DNA from: Chlorella sorokiniana
Taxonomy: Eukaryota > Chlorophyta > Trebouxiophyceae > Chlorellales > Chlorellaceae
DNA length: 64,000 bases
NCBI GenBank assembly: GCA_025917655.1
Contig: CP084616.1
Location: forward strand, 620,001-684,000
Direction: 5' to 3'
Shown: positions 62,701 through 64,000 of the stretch, piece after piece
How positions within the stretch are numbered: position 1 is the stretch's first letter
Layout of the letters: the number at the start of each line of letters is the position of its first letter
Translations under genes and position numbers: made by a program
The notes under the pieces: generated by a model
The model's input: the letters and a program-made list of their open reading frames with translations, nothing else
What the model was told of the DNA's origin: nothing
The model's database searches: none

Positions 62701-64000
62701 TGCTACGTTAACAGCACATTTGCTGGCTGGCCACGTTTGCAACAGGCAGGATGGTTTTAGATCAATTTCGGGCCCATTGTTTGCGTGCTCCACAGGCGCG
62801 TGCGCCGCCGAGCCGCCGCCCCCCCGCCGCCCCCAAAAAACACACTAAAGCACAGCAAGCAAACCCACAGCCATGACATTTCCCCCCTCCCACGTTGCAC
62901 GCCAGCCCACCTCCATCAGCTGCTCTGCCTGCGTCTCCCGCCGCCGCGCATCCTCCTCCTCCTCCCGGGCCTGCAGGGGGCGGCGGCAGACGTGGGGCTC
63001 CGCGGGAATGAAGCGCGCACTTGTGTCGCAAATGTGGCGAGCATGATACGAGCGCTGCCTGCTAGAAGCCTTGCTTCGGTTCCCACTGCTGCCGCTGTCG
63101 GGCAGGACGCGGCGCCCATGCGAGGTGGGTGGGAAGGAGTGCGGGTTCAGGCTCGCACCTGCGTCACCAGGTCTCCCTTCTCGGCGGCCAGGCGATGAGC
63201 CTCATCCTCCTTGCGCACAGCCTCCTGCGGGAACATAAACAACACGAGGGCCCAGGGTTAGCAGCAGCAGCAAGCAGGCCCACCCCTGCAACAGGTGAGC
63301 GAGCACCGCCAAGTGTTGGCAGCGTGGAGGGCACGGGTGCCAACAGCCTGGGCCGTGGGAGGCTGGCATCCCCCTCCCCCAGCCCGAACGCAGCTCTTGC
63401 CTTCATCGCCTTCCGGTGCGCAGCCCCTGGATGTGTCGCTCCAGCTCCATGGCGTGTTCTCGCATGGACTCCGCCTCACGCGCCAGCCTGCGAAAGGGGG
63501 AGGGGGGCAGGCCATGGATCCCCGCGGCAGCTGGCCGAGTTGAGCGGCGGTGTGGGTGGAGGGCAGCGAACAAGCGATGCACTCCAGGCCCCATGGCAGC
63601 AGCGGCACCATGTCAGCTGCATGGAAGGCTTTCGGTTGCGCCGTGGCATGCGTTCCTCGTCGCCCACCTGTCGGCCTCGTTTGTCAGCTCGGCGGCTGGC
63701 TGGGCGATGCGCTTGGACTCCTCCAGGATCTCAACCCTGGGGAGGGGGCAAGCAGGATCATCACTGCGGGCGTTGCACAACTTGGGAAACCCACGCCACG
63801 ACCTGGGCTTGCCCTGATGCAAACAGGTCCCAAGGCCGCCGAAAGGAAGCGGACACGCTTCTGTGCCCGCCCACCTGCGGCGCTCTGCGCGCTGTGCCGC
63901 CTGGCGGGCGTGCTCCAGCTGGCGGTCCAGGTCCCGAGCCTCCTGCGGCGCACAAGCAGGTTCCCAGGGAGCATTTTTTGCAGAAAGGCAAGCGATTAGG
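59722..64000 (-). CDS. long coiled-coil protein, 5' part beyond the window
   Basis: Exons on the minus strand, read from the right edge: EARDLDRQLEHARQAAQRAE, EILEESKRIAQPAAELTNEA, LAREAESMREHAMELERHIQ, EAVRKEDEAHRLAAEKGDLV, AREEEEDARRRETQAEQLME, QAARREMREADDLAKQYW, RAKELEAQAKGESGTAAAEA, ERLEKKVEAAAQAAQRALEQ, NQRAARLEREAEERRRAAGE, EKDRLAQEAALMKEV, EESRAKIEEFRAARGAPPDL, KGREEEHWQRAKELGDQARH and near the end ASASQKADEMSL before a TGA at 59722-59724. Each is bounded by CAG acceptors and GT donors. The product is one long Ala/Glu/Arg-rich coiled coil ending in a Thr/Ala-rich tail. No catalytic domain is seen; a structural or LEA-like protein are both possible. Exact exon limits in the last kilobase are uncertain. 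Confidence 0.6.

Overview
The window reads as nuclear DNA of a GC-rich green alga, most likely a trebouxiophyte (Chlorella-like) chlorophyte. The host genes have many short GT-AG introns ending in CAG, a Ser-Pro-rich (SPPPPSP) wall-protein type stalk, a DExH-box helicase of plant/animal type, and a starch-binding (CBM20) coiled-coil protein. The species assignment is inference.

Layout. 1-7.2 kb and 38.9-64 kb are host. A plus-strand host gene for a secreted, Pro-rich, beta-propeller-like protein starts at 4285 and reads to a clean GTAAGT donor at 7184. Matching propeller exons resume at 38965 and stop at 39566. The roughly 31.8 kb between them is foreign. Next come a minus-strand DExH helicase (about 40.74-50.7 kb), a plus-strand CBM20/coiled-coil/membrane protein (52.3-58.7 kb) and a minus-strand coiled-coil protein running off the right end (59.7-64 kb). 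Two decayed copies of the helicase 3' end lie at 1-2.6 kb, so the whole block is flanked by a host segmental duplication.

The insertion has two parts. 7.2-12.7 kb is visibly lower in GC, carries dispersed GGCGTCGGA-type repeats and three or four broken genes I cannot name. 12.7-38.3 kb is dense, GC-rich and gene-packed on both strands. It looks like a fragment of an endogenous nucleocytoplasmic large DNA virus (giant virus). Its genes include a full-length Hsp70, a von Willebrand A protein, a BCS1-like AAA ATPase, an RNA ligase, RNase H, a macrodomain PARG-like protein, a SWIM-RING protein, F-box-like proteins, a GNAT-like protein, a Kazal-like secreted protein, a TFIIB fragment and two proteins resembling NCLDV core virion families.

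Two things stand out. Two genes (Hsp70 with eight introns, and a 168-codon gene with two) splice into perfect or near-perfect frames, and every one of these ten introns consists largely of its own private short tandem repeat. Second, many genes, host and viral alike, carry isolated one-base frameshifts, mostly in G or C runs. Because highly conserved host exons show them too, a good share are probably assembly errors, so pseudogene calls are cautious. A TTAAA-containing motif 20-40 bases upstream of seven or more viral starts is a candidate viral promoter.

Frames were joined by eye, and all family assignments rest on remembered motifs; no search was run.
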